Assembly: GCA_023101725.1 (NCBI GenBank)
Contig: JALJCO010013382.1
Span: 366,001-430,000 of the forward strand
Reading direction: 5' to 3'
From: Atherinomorus stipes
Lineage: Eukaryota > Chordata > Actinopteri > Atheriniformes > Atherinidae
Length of the DNA stretch: 64,000 bases
Shown here: positions 12,532 to 22,959 of the stretch, in pieces
Layout: every line of letters starts with the position of its first letter
How positions within the stretch are numbered: the first letter of the stretch is position 1
Translations under genes and position numbers: made by a program
Notes under the pieces: model-generated
What the model saw: only the letters and a program-made list of their open reading frames with translations
Told to the model about the DNA's origin: nothing
Database searches by the model: none

Positions 12532-15474
12532 ATGGACCCAAAACCCGGAAGCTCCTCAAATGGACTGAAAGCAGAAATAAACCTGGAAAAGCTGCAGAAG
12601 ATCGCTGCAGAGCTGATGCTGCCCGGGAGATTCGCCCTCAGACTCCTGGAGGCTGCTCTGGAGGTTCTGACAGACTTACTGGCCAGGATTTTAGGAAGCA
12701 GCCTGGTTCGAAGACATTTCCACCTGATGCTGTCCGCACTGGTCCTGTTTGGACCTGTGCTGAGTTTCTGGGTATCCAAGTACAGCATCTTCGCAAACAG
12801 CAACCACTACCTGTACAGGTGAGCGTTCCTGGAGAGTTTCAGTTGCTTCTGTGTTCCCAGCATCCCTCTAAATTCAACACAATTCAGTATCGCATCATCA
12901 GCACAGAGGAAAGAGAGAAAGGACAAGTCAGCCGCTAAAAGCGGTCACATGACATCAGCAAACTGAGTTAAAGAGATCAATCCAGCTGCATAGAGATGTG
13001 TCATACCTAAAGGAACTGAGTTCTAGATTAATAAAAACTTAAAGAAGAGAAGTTCAACTCTGATGAAGACTTCAGGGTGGTTAGTTGTTCCTACCAGGTG
13101 TAAATCACCGCTTCTGTTAGATGAAGTGTTTTGAACTATGCTCTAAGTTTGAGATGGGAAAGAAAGAAAGAAAAACTGCAGAAAATACAGGGAGTGGACA
13201 GCAGAAGATGAATGTCAAGGTTTTCTCCCAAACGAGGCCTCTTTTAGCTAGTTACGACATGTGGAAAATTGATTTAAGAATAAAAAAAGGTGAATGAAAA
13301 CTTGTGGGCCATGAGTCCTGCACCATGACAACAATGAAGCACCCTGAGAGAGATTAGTGGGATCACTCAGTCTTGCCCCAAATCCCTGCCAGGAACAAGG
13401 AGTGGTATCCAAACGTGAGACGCGCAGATCCGATACCTGGATTGGATATCAGCTCTGATATTGACTAATTAGCTGGATCGGATATCGGATAAATGAAGCC
13501 GATCCAGCGTTCTCGTCCGGTCATTTCTTTTTTAGTAAATCAATATCATACACAGTAATACAGTTACGACGATCTAGTCACTTCAATCCTAAGTTTGCAA
13601 CGTAGTTTGTCGTATGTTTACATCATCACGCAGTGTTATTTCTCTTTGCTGCGAGTGTTAATAAATGTTTATGTGTTAATCTGTTACCTTTTTTTAACAA
13701 GGCTAAATATTTATATCAAGTCTGATGCCTTCACTCACATGGCAAGGTACAGTATATGGTTCATTCATTCAACAGTAGTATCGATCAATGTCGGGTATCA
13801 GCCAATATGCTCAACCCAGGTATCGGTTTCAGATAGTTTTGGAAAAAACTGGATTGGTGCATCTCTAATCAAAACGTTCTCCAAGAGCAACTTTTTCCCC
13901 AACGACCCAGGAGCGATCTGTGTATTTTCCAGCAAGATGGAGCTCCATGTTGCGATGTAGAAATGATTAAGTGGCTGAGACATCATCACTCTGAAACTCT
14001 GGATCTGTCCCCAGATGTTATTCTAATCAAAAACTTGTGGGCATCTCAAAAAGGCTTGATGACAAACAGAAATCCACAGAGATCAGCTTCAGGAATCAGT
14101 GGATCTCCAGTCAGGACTTTACTAGGTTTTTGCCTGAATGAATGAATTGAAGTTCTAAAGAAGGAAGATCGGCCCTGATTATTGGCTTTTTTCTGTTTTT
14201 GCACAAATGTGATTTTTTTTTTTTAACAACAAAAGCCTATAAAACGAAGGAAATGCTTAACTGCTTTCCAGTTAACAAGCATGTAGAAATGTTCTTTGGA
14301 AGTAGTGACAAAACTAAGTTGGTAAAAAAAACTGAAAACTGTTGGATTTAGTGTAAATCAAAGTAGCTGCATGTTCAGTTTACAAGCACTGAACAAACTA
14401 TTTTTTTTTAGTTTTTAGATGATCAGTACCAATTTAAATAAATAAATTAAAATGTAATTATTGATTAAATGAATAAATTACTAAATGAAAAGTAAAATGA
14501 CTTTAAGGAGCGGTGGGAAGGCATTTGATAGGTTTGGAGTTATGTCATGATTAAAGCGGATGTTTATGTCTGGTTTGGTGCTCATTTCAATTTCTAAATA
14601 TTATTGTTTAGGAAAAATGAATCAGGAAAAAAGAATATATGATAACGGTACCAAACTGCAGCTAGGAGACGACACCACCGCCCGAATAAGAAATTTTAGT
14701 CCGTTTTAAGAGCATTTTTGTTTCCATTTCCTGTTTTACGGCTGGAACAGGCTGGTTTTACATCATAGAAATTCCGACATCGATTCTGTTTCCTCCAACA
14801 GGAAGTTTCTCAGATCTACTTGGGGCTGGACCTGCCTCCTCGCAGGCTCCTTCGTCCTCGTCCTCTCCTTCTCCGCCCGTCGCTGCCTGCCTCTCTCCCT
14901 CCGCCACCTCTCTCGGTTGGGGCTCACGGCGTTGCTATGGTGGGGCTGTCGCCGCCTCCTCAGCCTGCTGGAGGATGCTGCAGGAACCTGTTATGAACCC
15001 GTGGCCCCCGCGCAGGACGCCCAGAGCTCCGCCCCTGCAGCACAGCCCCTCCTACTGCTTCACGAAGACCAAACCAAAGCCTCCTGCCTCAAAGCCAACA
15101 TGCTGTGGCGAGGCTACGAAGTCTCCCAGGACATCCTCATCCTTTGCTTCTGCTGCCTGCTGCTTGTGGAGGAAATGTCTGTATTTGGACGTCACCTGAA
15201 CCAGCAGCGGCGTCTGCAGAGGTCGCCCGGTACCCCGCTGAGGATCCTCTTCTTCTTGTGTGCGGTTCTGCTCATGATATGGGTGTTTTTGCTTCTCTGT
15301 ATGCTTGCATACTTCCCTATGTGGCCGTCCCAGCAGCTGGGCGGCGCGCTGGGCTACCTGGGCTGGAGGGGACTCTATCAGGGGTGGTACCAGCTACAAG
15401 TGAGCTGGGGCTCTCCAGGTTTGCCAGGAGAGGAACTTTTCACCACCACAGACTCTGACAAACAGCCTCAGTAG
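12532..15474 (+). CDS. fitm1: FITM1, fat storage-inducing transmembrane protein 1
   Basis: ER multi-pass protein of the FIT family, involved in partitioning neutral lipid into droplets; FIT2 has acyl-CoA/lipid hydrolase activity. Exons 12532-12818 and 14802-15474 join in phase 2 to give 319 residues. The start MDPKPGSSSNG is the first in-frame Met after the putative TATA box. Hydrophobic segments include HFHLMLSALVLFGPVLSFWV, CLLAGSFVLVLSFSA, ILILCFCCLLLV and ILFFLCAVLLMIWVFLLLCM. Family landmarks are present: FANSNHYLYRKF, STWGWTC, HLSRLGLTALLWWG and the GYEVS block. The two histidines catalytic in FIT2 are replaced: the usual S-x-H-x-F-L-L block reads SQDILIL, and the YFH motif reads YFP. 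The C-terminus TTDSDKQPQ is polar. It lies between DCAF11 and PSME1, as in mammals. Confidence 0.93.
12819..14801. mobile_element. FITM1 intron with hAT-like and Tc1-like remnants
   Basis: The single FITM1 intron. Bases about 13400-13520 and 13785-13830 hold GATCCGATACC / GGTATCGG motifs in opposite orientation, as at the ends of an hAT-type element. Bases about 13860-14150 encode a broken Tc1-like 3' transposase region: a QQDGAPC-like frame, then IKWLRHHHSETLDLSPD and NLWAS. The remainder is AT-rich. Confidence 0.6.
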
Positions 15475-15487
15475 AGAATCACGATGC

Positions 15488-15493
15488 TTTATT
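15488..15493 (-). terminator. PSME1 polyadenylation signal (AATAAA on minus strand)
   Basis: TTTATT on the plus strand reads AATAAA for PSME1, 136 bases beyond its stop codon. Cleavage 10-30 bases further on would fall at about 15460-15478, on the FITM1 stop codon. Confidence 0.6.
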
Positions 15494-15629
15494 TAGTAAT
15501 GTGAACCAAAATGCATGCACAGTAGGAAAATGTTACCATTTTTTTTTGTCAGAGCAGGTGTATCATTACATGATCAGAGTGTCATACTACACTAGCTGTA
15601 GCTTCTTAAAGAAAAGCCCGTCTCCAGTC

Positions 15630-18600
15630 TCAGTAGATGAGAGCTTTCCCGTCTCCTCTGGGCTTCTTAATCTTGTCGTAGTTCTTGTTAATGATGTCGA
15701 ACAGCACAGCCTGGAGAGAGAAATCCGCACGGTGAGCAGCAGTGCGGTGTGACAAACAGACACATACAGGGAATCCTGTCCAACAGCCTGTTTGTTAACA
15801 GCATCCAACACAGAGAGGACGATGGCTACAGGAGGAGACAAACTGATAAATGGACAGGAGACGGAGCGCTGATCAATCTTACTCAAGCACAGCAATTAGC
15901 TTAATTACGTCCTATTAAGGAGGAATGGATTTCTTTTAACCAACAAACTGCTGCTTGGACAAAGCTGGAATATTTACATTCAATTTAAAATGCAGCAGAT
16001 GGTGTACAGAGTCTGATGCATGTAATCTGCAGCATCTATATGACATGCAGCAGGTGGGAAATGTCTTACATATGTGTTGCGGATGTCCAGGACCACAAGG
16101 CGGAGCTCGAAGTACTGATACAGGTCCAGCTCATGAACCAGCTGTCTGTAGTCTCCCTGCAGCAGAGAACAAGCACCATAAGCTAAATATACTGGACACA
16201 ACCAGTATGCATCTGATTATATGCAGCTGGAGCACAGCTTTTATTATTTTACCACAAATGCATCAAGAAAAATTCAGAATAAGACCTGTTACATGACATA
16301 CTGACCACATGAGGCTGTTTGGAGGCCTTGGCCACAGCATCACCTCTCTCGCTGTAATACCTAATAATAATAAAATAAAAGAATATTAATGATACTGGCA
16401 TCAACAATGTGTGTAAACATATTAAAGATCAACAGCAGAGTCAGAATATGAGATTAAAAACATTTAAATGTTGAATTCAACTTTTTATGTGCTGAAATTT
16501 AACAGGTATGAGCTTCTACGTGCTACACTGATTGTACTGATGTGCAGGTCTGCTAATACAGGTCACACTTTCATGTATTCATCCATAGTTTTTTTTTATA
16601 AAGTTTGGCCACAGATGAAGATTTTCTGCGCTGCAGGTTTCTTGTTTTAATCAAATGCAAAGTATTCTCAGAACGTCCGAAGTGCTTCTAGAGCAGAACT
16701 TGGATTCTGGGTGTTCCTTTACACCTGCTAAGCTGAATTACAACTACCTTTATTCAGTCACATTAGTTTTGCAGGGTCTTGCATGTGGCTTTGTCAAACA
16801 AACCAATTTGATCAACTTCTTAACATCTAGTGTTAGAAATTTGTATTAAACCACCTCTGGCCTTTTTTAATTTTTAAAAAATGTATTTATATCTACATAG
16901 ATATTCTCTTTTATTTGCTTAGACGAGTTTTCATTCACATATTTATTTCTGTGTTGTTCAATCTCTATGTTGTTTTAATCTTACCCAATTCATGATTACT
17001 TTATTTTTCTTAGTGTTTTTCTGTTTATCTTTTTCTGATTGTGTCTCGGCATTCTTTTTTAAAACTAGAAAAGCACTTGGAGAGCGCAGACCTCCGCCAA
17101 GCAGCTCGACTCCCTTATTTTTGTGTGTTCTGGATCATAGTAGAAGCCAGAAGTCTGTCCAACAGTCTCTCTTCTCGTGCTCACTGCTGCTCATAAGTTG
17201 CATTTCTGCATCCTGACATCATGTGCAGCTACAAACTTCTGCCACAAGGCGGCACTCACGCCTCATCAACAGCCTTTCCAACATGGCCGATCTCACAATG
17301 ATAAAGAATCCTTCAAAGCATTCCTGGATCCAGAAGGTGATCCGGATCACCACCAAAATTTAATGGCTTCATCTTTGGGCTGAAACACACAGCTGGTGAA
17401 CATTTCAGGTCAATCTGTAATACCTTTTCGTAAAGTTGCTGACAGACAGACGGATGGACAAACCAACGCTACCGAAAACATTACCTCCTTGGGTAGGTAA
17501 AAACTAAGTCAACTAGGGTATGGAGGGGTGGGCAACTTCATCCTGGGGGGCAGATCCTGGAGGGTTTGGGTCTGCGCATTAAGGGAGTGTTGGATCGCAT
17601 AAGAGGGGGGGAGAGAAAGGGAGAGGGGGTTTGTTTAGAGTTGGTTAAGTGATGAAAAGAGTTTGTGGAAAAAGGGCAAAAATAGATTTTTTGCCTCAGA
17701 AAATACATTTGTTTGACAATTATTCAGGTGTTAATGACTGGTTAACGGGGTGTTAATTTTAGGTAATGACAGATAAATGAGTAGGAATAGAACGCCCGGC
17801 TCCGTTTAGTTGTTACAACGTATCTGAAGGAATAAGCGGAAAGAATGCTGTAACTAGATAGCTGGGGAGTCTGCAGTTGCTAGGCAACAGGACTGGAGCA
17901 CTATGGGAAATTCTCGTCGGCTTGGCTGTCCCACTCAAGCAGCCTCCCGTCTCCGAAGGCTGCTTCGGAGTGTGCGGACTACGTAGGCTACAGTGTGCTT
18001 AGAAGTGCGTAGACCCCAAAATAAGACACAGCTTAGGAGTTTCCTGCTGTGACACACCCGTCTCCAATCAATGGGTAATTATGCAGCGCGAGTTCATATT
18101 TGAGGAAGATGAAGGATGTTGATCTTCAAATCTTAGATGCAAGTTCATCCACTAGACAACCTAGCTAAAAAAATTATAATATATTTAAGATTTCAATCTG
18201 AGAAATTCTTGTCAGTTTCCTGACGTCTTAAACTATCTGGTGCCTCAGATGAGTTTCTGCAAAACCAAGCAGAAGAAATCACAGAAGATCTTGGACTCTA
18301 CAACTTCCTGGAGTCGATAAACAGTTATGATGAAGACCCTTCATGACAAATTCTGCATTGTTTCTGCTCATATCAGTGTGCATTTGGTCAAAAACAAACG
18401 CTTATCTAAATATAAACTGAAACGGTCTCATCAGCATCTTTTCTTGCCACATTATCTCCACTGCTGAAGGTTCTTACTTTGATAACTGAGTCTGGAAAGC
18501 CTCGATCTTGGTGCGAGTGTTTGTCAGCAGCTCAAACACTTTCTCCTGCCAGACAAATGAGCAAAATTCAGCGTGAAATATTTTAATCTCAAAGTGAAAG

Positions 18601-21600
18601 TTAATACAAGACAAAAATATTAAAACAACTCTGTACAGTTACCAACCTGTACAGCCACTCCGAAGTTGTTGCCATCTTCAATTTTAGGGATCTGGAGTTG
18701 TACCCACATCGACACCTGCTCGGAAAATATCTATTTATTAACAGAGCAGCAGCAGACCTGCAAAAAAAACCCTAAGCAGCACTGTTAAAAAGGGCATGCT
18801 ATGTTGAGAAGGAAAAAGAGAAATTAATCAAGTTGTTGGTTCCCAGATCTAAACTTAAAACTAGGGGTGACCGTGCTTTTTCAGTGGCAGCCCCGACATT
18901 GTCATAATGTTGTCATAATGTGTCATAATTTAAATCACTTTTCAAAACCTATCTATTTTCAATGGTTTATGGTTGAGTACAGGCTCCCCTTTTCTCCCCT
19001 TCTCCCAAGTATTATATGTCTCTATTTTTACCTGATGTTCAAATATTAATTGTGTCTTTTTCTCGATTTTTATCTTTTATATTATTGTATTTTTATTGTG
19101 TCTCCATGTACAGCACTTTGGTGGGCCTTAGCGCTGTTTAAATGTGCTGTACAAATAAACATGACATTGACAAGTTTGTAGAAATCAAAAATAAAAATAT
19201 AGAACAAAAAAAAAGGGGGAAAAATCTTCAAAATCTTTCCTGTAGATCCGACCTCCTCAGTTAAATCATGCTGCATTCACTGTACCTGGGAAGTTCAAGT
19301 TGCTATTAACAGTTCATTTTGGTTAGAAGTTACATAGTTCACATGAATTAGAAAAGAAATAAAAATGCTTCACCAGAATGTATGATATCAGGGAATACTA
19401 ATATGAACAATGTGTTTTAAGAGTTATAAAGTGAAGCTGTTGTAAATATTTTTGTATGTTGTCCAGGAAATTGGACTGGAAATCATGCCAACTGGTTAAA
19501 AGGAGAGGGGAAAAAGAGGGGGGAAAGTGGGAATAATATATCCTTTACATCAATTTAAACTGGAAGTGACCTCAGGTCTGTATTAAACAGATACTATCCT
19601 GCACATTTTGGTTGCGTCCCTTCTCCAACACACCTGAATCAAATGAAAGGCTCGTTAGCAGGCCTCTGCAGAGCTGAATGACGTGCAGGAGGTAATTAGC
19701 CATTTGATTCAGGTGTGTTGGGGAGGGTATTTTCTAAAGAGTGCAGGATAGTAGCTCTTGAGGACTGGACTTGGGCACCCCTGGATTAAATCTAAGAGAA
19801 AGTGATTATCTTTTTTCATTTGTGTACCATAAAGACAAGTTACAAGGACCCACTGACCGTGTTAAGCTTCTCCTTCAAAGTCTGGATCTCAGGTTTGACC
19901 TCCCGAAGGAGACTCTCCACTCGCTCATTGCTGCAGATGGGACCACAAGGAGGCCCTGGAGGACAGGACCACATCAACATTTCATTCCAACATTACAGAT
20001 TTATTCCTTGATGGATTTTCATCTGAGTCATGTATCTCTTTTTACAATAAAATACAAACAATTGTGCAAAAATCAACATTAATGTCACTTGTGTTTCCAT
20101 TTACCTGATTCCTCCTCCTCTTTATCACTGTCCTTGTCTTTCTTACCCTCCTTGGCTTCTTTCTGCAACAGAAACATCAGATAAAACTCATTTTATTTAG
20201 TTGCTTGTTGACTTTCTAAGAGCTCGTCCATGAGTTATTTCTTTCTCTGACTAATCAAACATGGAAGTGTTCCTCTCAGCTAAACCTCTGCATGCAATAT
20301 GCAGCATGTTAAAACACACAAAGCACTCCTGAACTGAATTGAGTTTTCTGTGGTCTGTGTGGGCGTTCAGGTTTCTAACGTTTCAAACACATAGAAAATT
20401 GACAGCAGATTGAGAAGCATCACTTCAAATTTTTTAAATATCACCCCACATACAAGGCCCACTCACCAACAGTTAGTAAAACAGCCCTTAGAAATTGCAT
20501 TGCATTGGTTACCGTGGTAACCAAGAACTCAGTTTCACCGCTGTGCCTTCGTATAATAAAAGACTAAAGATAAACCATGAGCTGAGGGCTCCGGTAGAGA
20601 GGCTCTATTCAGCAGTGCTGGAGAAATTCAAGGGTTAGAGAAATAAAGAAAAGAAATAATGTTCCGCGTTACGAAAGCTGTTATGTTCACATTATGTAAC
20701 CTAAATGCATCCAACCACTTAAAACCTTTTTTTTACACTTACCACAGAACATTCAGTTTGAGTTATAGTGGCTTACAAAAGTATTCAAACCCCCTATTTT
20801 TGCAACCTCTAATTTGAAATTGATTTATGTGGAGATTTTGTGCATAAATAAATAAATAAAAATTAGTGCAGTAAAATTTAAAAAAATATATTTTTAAAAA
20901 AGCGGTGCATGCATAATGTAAAAACCCTCTTTGTTGGGAAAAATTGCCCTCAGGAATCACATAATTATAAAACTTGCATGTCACATCATCACAGCATACA
21001 CAACTGTTATGAAATGCCTCAGATGTCTAAAATACCACTGATCAAGAGGAACGACCAAGCAAGAGACACCAAGAAGAGCAAGGAGCACTCCAAACAAGTC
21101 AGGGATATGCATTCCTGGGATATGCATGGGAAGAGACAGCTGTATATGTCCTAGGACCACGATAAGCTATTAACCTCACCGAATTGGGCTTTATGGAATA
21201 ATAGGTAGAAGAAAAGAATTTTTGCTTACAGAAAACTTCATCAGAAGGCATGTATTAAACTTTCTACAGGATTAGGAAAGAAGGTCCTCTGGTGAGATGA
21301 ACTTTAATAATGTAAAAGAAAATTATGTAAGCTGCAACCCAAAACATCTTATCACTGCAAGAAGCATGGTGGTGGCAGCATCATGGTGTGGGGATGAGTT
21401 TCATCAACAGGAAGCAAGAAACTGGTCAGAACTAATGTAATGATGAAGGATGCTACACGAGAGGAAATCATAGTGGAAAATCTGCTTCAGTCTTCAGAGA
21501 TTTGGGATGGGCAGCATGCTAGTAAAGCAACGACCGAGTGGAGTCAATGTTTAAATGTGCTGGAATGACTGCATCAAGGGTCATACACAAATATGACATG

Positions 21601-22699
21601 AAACCCACAAAACCTAAGAGACTTGTAACTGTAACTACTGCACCAGGTGGCTCTACATAGTCATGATTTTGCAAGCACCATTATTATTATTTTCAATTTT
21701 AACAATACCCCCTCACACCTTTTACTGGTTGATTTTTCTCTCCCCTGTAGGTTTGTCTTTCTTTTATTTTCTAATGTAAACTCTGTCTCTACAACTCCAT
21801 TATGGAAGTTGGAATTAAAAAAACAAACAAAAAAACAAAACTGCATCCTTCTTATTAACACGCCAAGTAATGATAAACTTATTTGTGAATACTGATCTTT
21901 TCAGTTATCCATTTATTTTTTGGGAGTACCATCACTGTCAGGAGAAATTTGACTTGAGCACATTCATATTTTTGTTATATCAGAAAACTGAGCCCCAGTT
22001 TTCTTGGACCTACTTCCTCCTTCTTCTTGCGTTTTGCCTCCTCTTTCGCTGGATCTGGGATCGGGATGTCCAGTGGAGCCTTCAAGGATGCCAGGTCATC
22101 GCAACTGAAAGATGTCTGAACACAAACTCACAGATTTACAGCTGTAACTTAGGCTGAAAGGAAATAATATTAAAGTAAGTCAGAGGTTTATTTGCCTAAA
22201 AGCCCCAAATACCTTCAGCAGCATCTGCAGCTGTTCAATCTTCTGAGGGAAAAATTTGGAAACCAGTTCTTCCGCCTGTCATAAAACAAAACCAGTTATG
22301 TTCATGCTTGAAAATATAAAATCATGCTGCAGCTGGAAACTGTAAGAGAATATCAGAATAAGTACCTCCTTTGAGAGCTTTTGGCAGAAGTCGTCCACCT
22401 AAAATGAAAAGATTACACATTAATGCAAAGCTTCCTGTTTCATTGAGAAAGCGCAGACAGCTTATTAGGTGTCAGTGAACGCAGCAGGCCGTGCAACAAC
22501 CCGAGACCTCACCTCATTTCACCTTTTCCTCCTAGTGCCTGTCTGCTTATTAAAGCAAACACTAGCTCACCTGTTAGCATCACCAACCCGTAAATTGCAG
22601 GGAAAGTGGGTTTAACATATTGCGACTTAACAATTCATGCTAGCGGACGGTTTCGCTTACCTGTTTCTTCGATTCGAGGCGAATATCCAGAGAAGCCAT
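15630..22699 (-). CDS. psme1: PSME1, proteasome activator subunit 1 (PA28-alpha)
   Basis: Subunit of the 11S (PA28) ring that opens the 20S proteasome and favours MHC class I peptide production. Exons in gene order on the minus strand: 22661-22699, 22366-22398, 22213-22275, 22014-22115, 20105-20162, 19858-19955, 18647-18715, 18478-18545, 16306-16360, 16070-16156, 15630-15710. They total 753 bases, 250 residues plus stop, matching the family length. The start is MASLDIRLESKKQ. A lysine/glutamate-rich KEKE segment spans about residues 68-98. The activation-loop region IEDGNNFGVAVQ lies at about 143-154. The C-terminus KKPRGDGKALIY ends in Tyr, as in PA28-alpha, where the tail docks into the 20S alpha ring. 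The alpha-type ending separates it from PSME2 and PSME3. It is tail-to-tail with FITM1. Confidence 0.97.
17050..17515. mobile_element. RTE-type LINE 3' tail in a PSME1 intron
   Basis: Contains AAGAATCCTTCAAAGCATTC, CCTGGATCCAGAAGGTGATCC and GACAGACAGACGGATGGACA, ending ACCTCCTTGGGTAGGTAA. These are landmarks of the widely dispersed RTE-like 3' tail in fish. The left end shares GGAGAGCGCAGACCTC, in reverse, with bases 24-60. Confidence 0.6.
18868..19165 (+). mobile_element. LINE 3' end (L2/Rex-like) in a PSME1 intron
   Basis: Ends with CAGCACTTTGGTGGGCC, then TTTAAATGTGCTGTACAAATA, a recurrent 3' tail of fish L2-like LINEs. Similar tails are seen at about 29380-29460 and about 63285-63335. 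Confidence 0.5.
19592..19790. repeat. Foldback MITE in a PSME1 intron
   Basis: ACTATCCTGCAC (19592-19603) is the inverse of GTGCAGGATAGT (19741-19752). Nested inside, CCAACACACCTGAATCAAAT pairs with ATTTGATTCAGGTGTGTTGG. The right outer part (GGACTGGACTTGGGCACCCC) lacks its left partner. Non-coding. Confidence 0.75.
20766..21630 (+). mobile_element. Tc1-like transposon remnant in a PSME1 intron
   Basis: Begins GTGGCTTACAAAAGTATTCA, a familiar Tc1-family end. It contains AAGCATGGTGGTGGCAGCAT, which encodes the KHGGGSIMVWG-like block of Tc1 transposase. The frame is broken throughout. It lies in the 1.85-kb intron between exons 20105-20162 and 22014-22115. Confidence 0.7.
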
Positions 22700-22846
22700 G
22701 TTGATTCAGAAACTTATTTTATTAAAGTTATAAAAGACTCTTAGCTTCGACAAAACAATGACGGGAAAGAAAAATAAGGTTTGGCAACTTTGTAATTCGA
22801 CGCTATGCAGGACACGGAAAAATGTCACAGTTACTCAGCAGAAAAA

Positions 22847-22952
22847 GCGAAAATGAAAGTCTGCTTTATTTTCTGAGATCCGTGCTTTCCCCATTAGCCG
22901 CTTTGCATTATGGGACTTGTATTTCCCCCGAGCGGCGTTTCATTTCCCGGAA
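22847..22952 (-). promoter_or_regulatory. PSME1 upstream region: ISRE-like, ZNF143/THAP11-like and GAS sites
   Basis: Bases 22849-22858 read GAAAATGAAA, a full GAAANNGAAA core, inside GCGAAAATGAAAGT (22847-22860), one base short of the ISRE consensus. Bases 22905-22923, read on the minus strand, give TACAAGTCCCATAATGC, close to the ACTACAA-TCCC-ATGC motif of ZNF143/THAP11. Bases 22944-22952 read TTCCCGGAA, a perfect palindromic TTCNNNGAA STAT (GAS) site. All lie 150-255 bases upstream of the start codon. Mammalian PSME1 is induced by interferon-gamma, so ISRE and GAS sites fit. Function is inferred. Confidence 0.5.
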
Positions 22953-22959
22953 CATTTGT

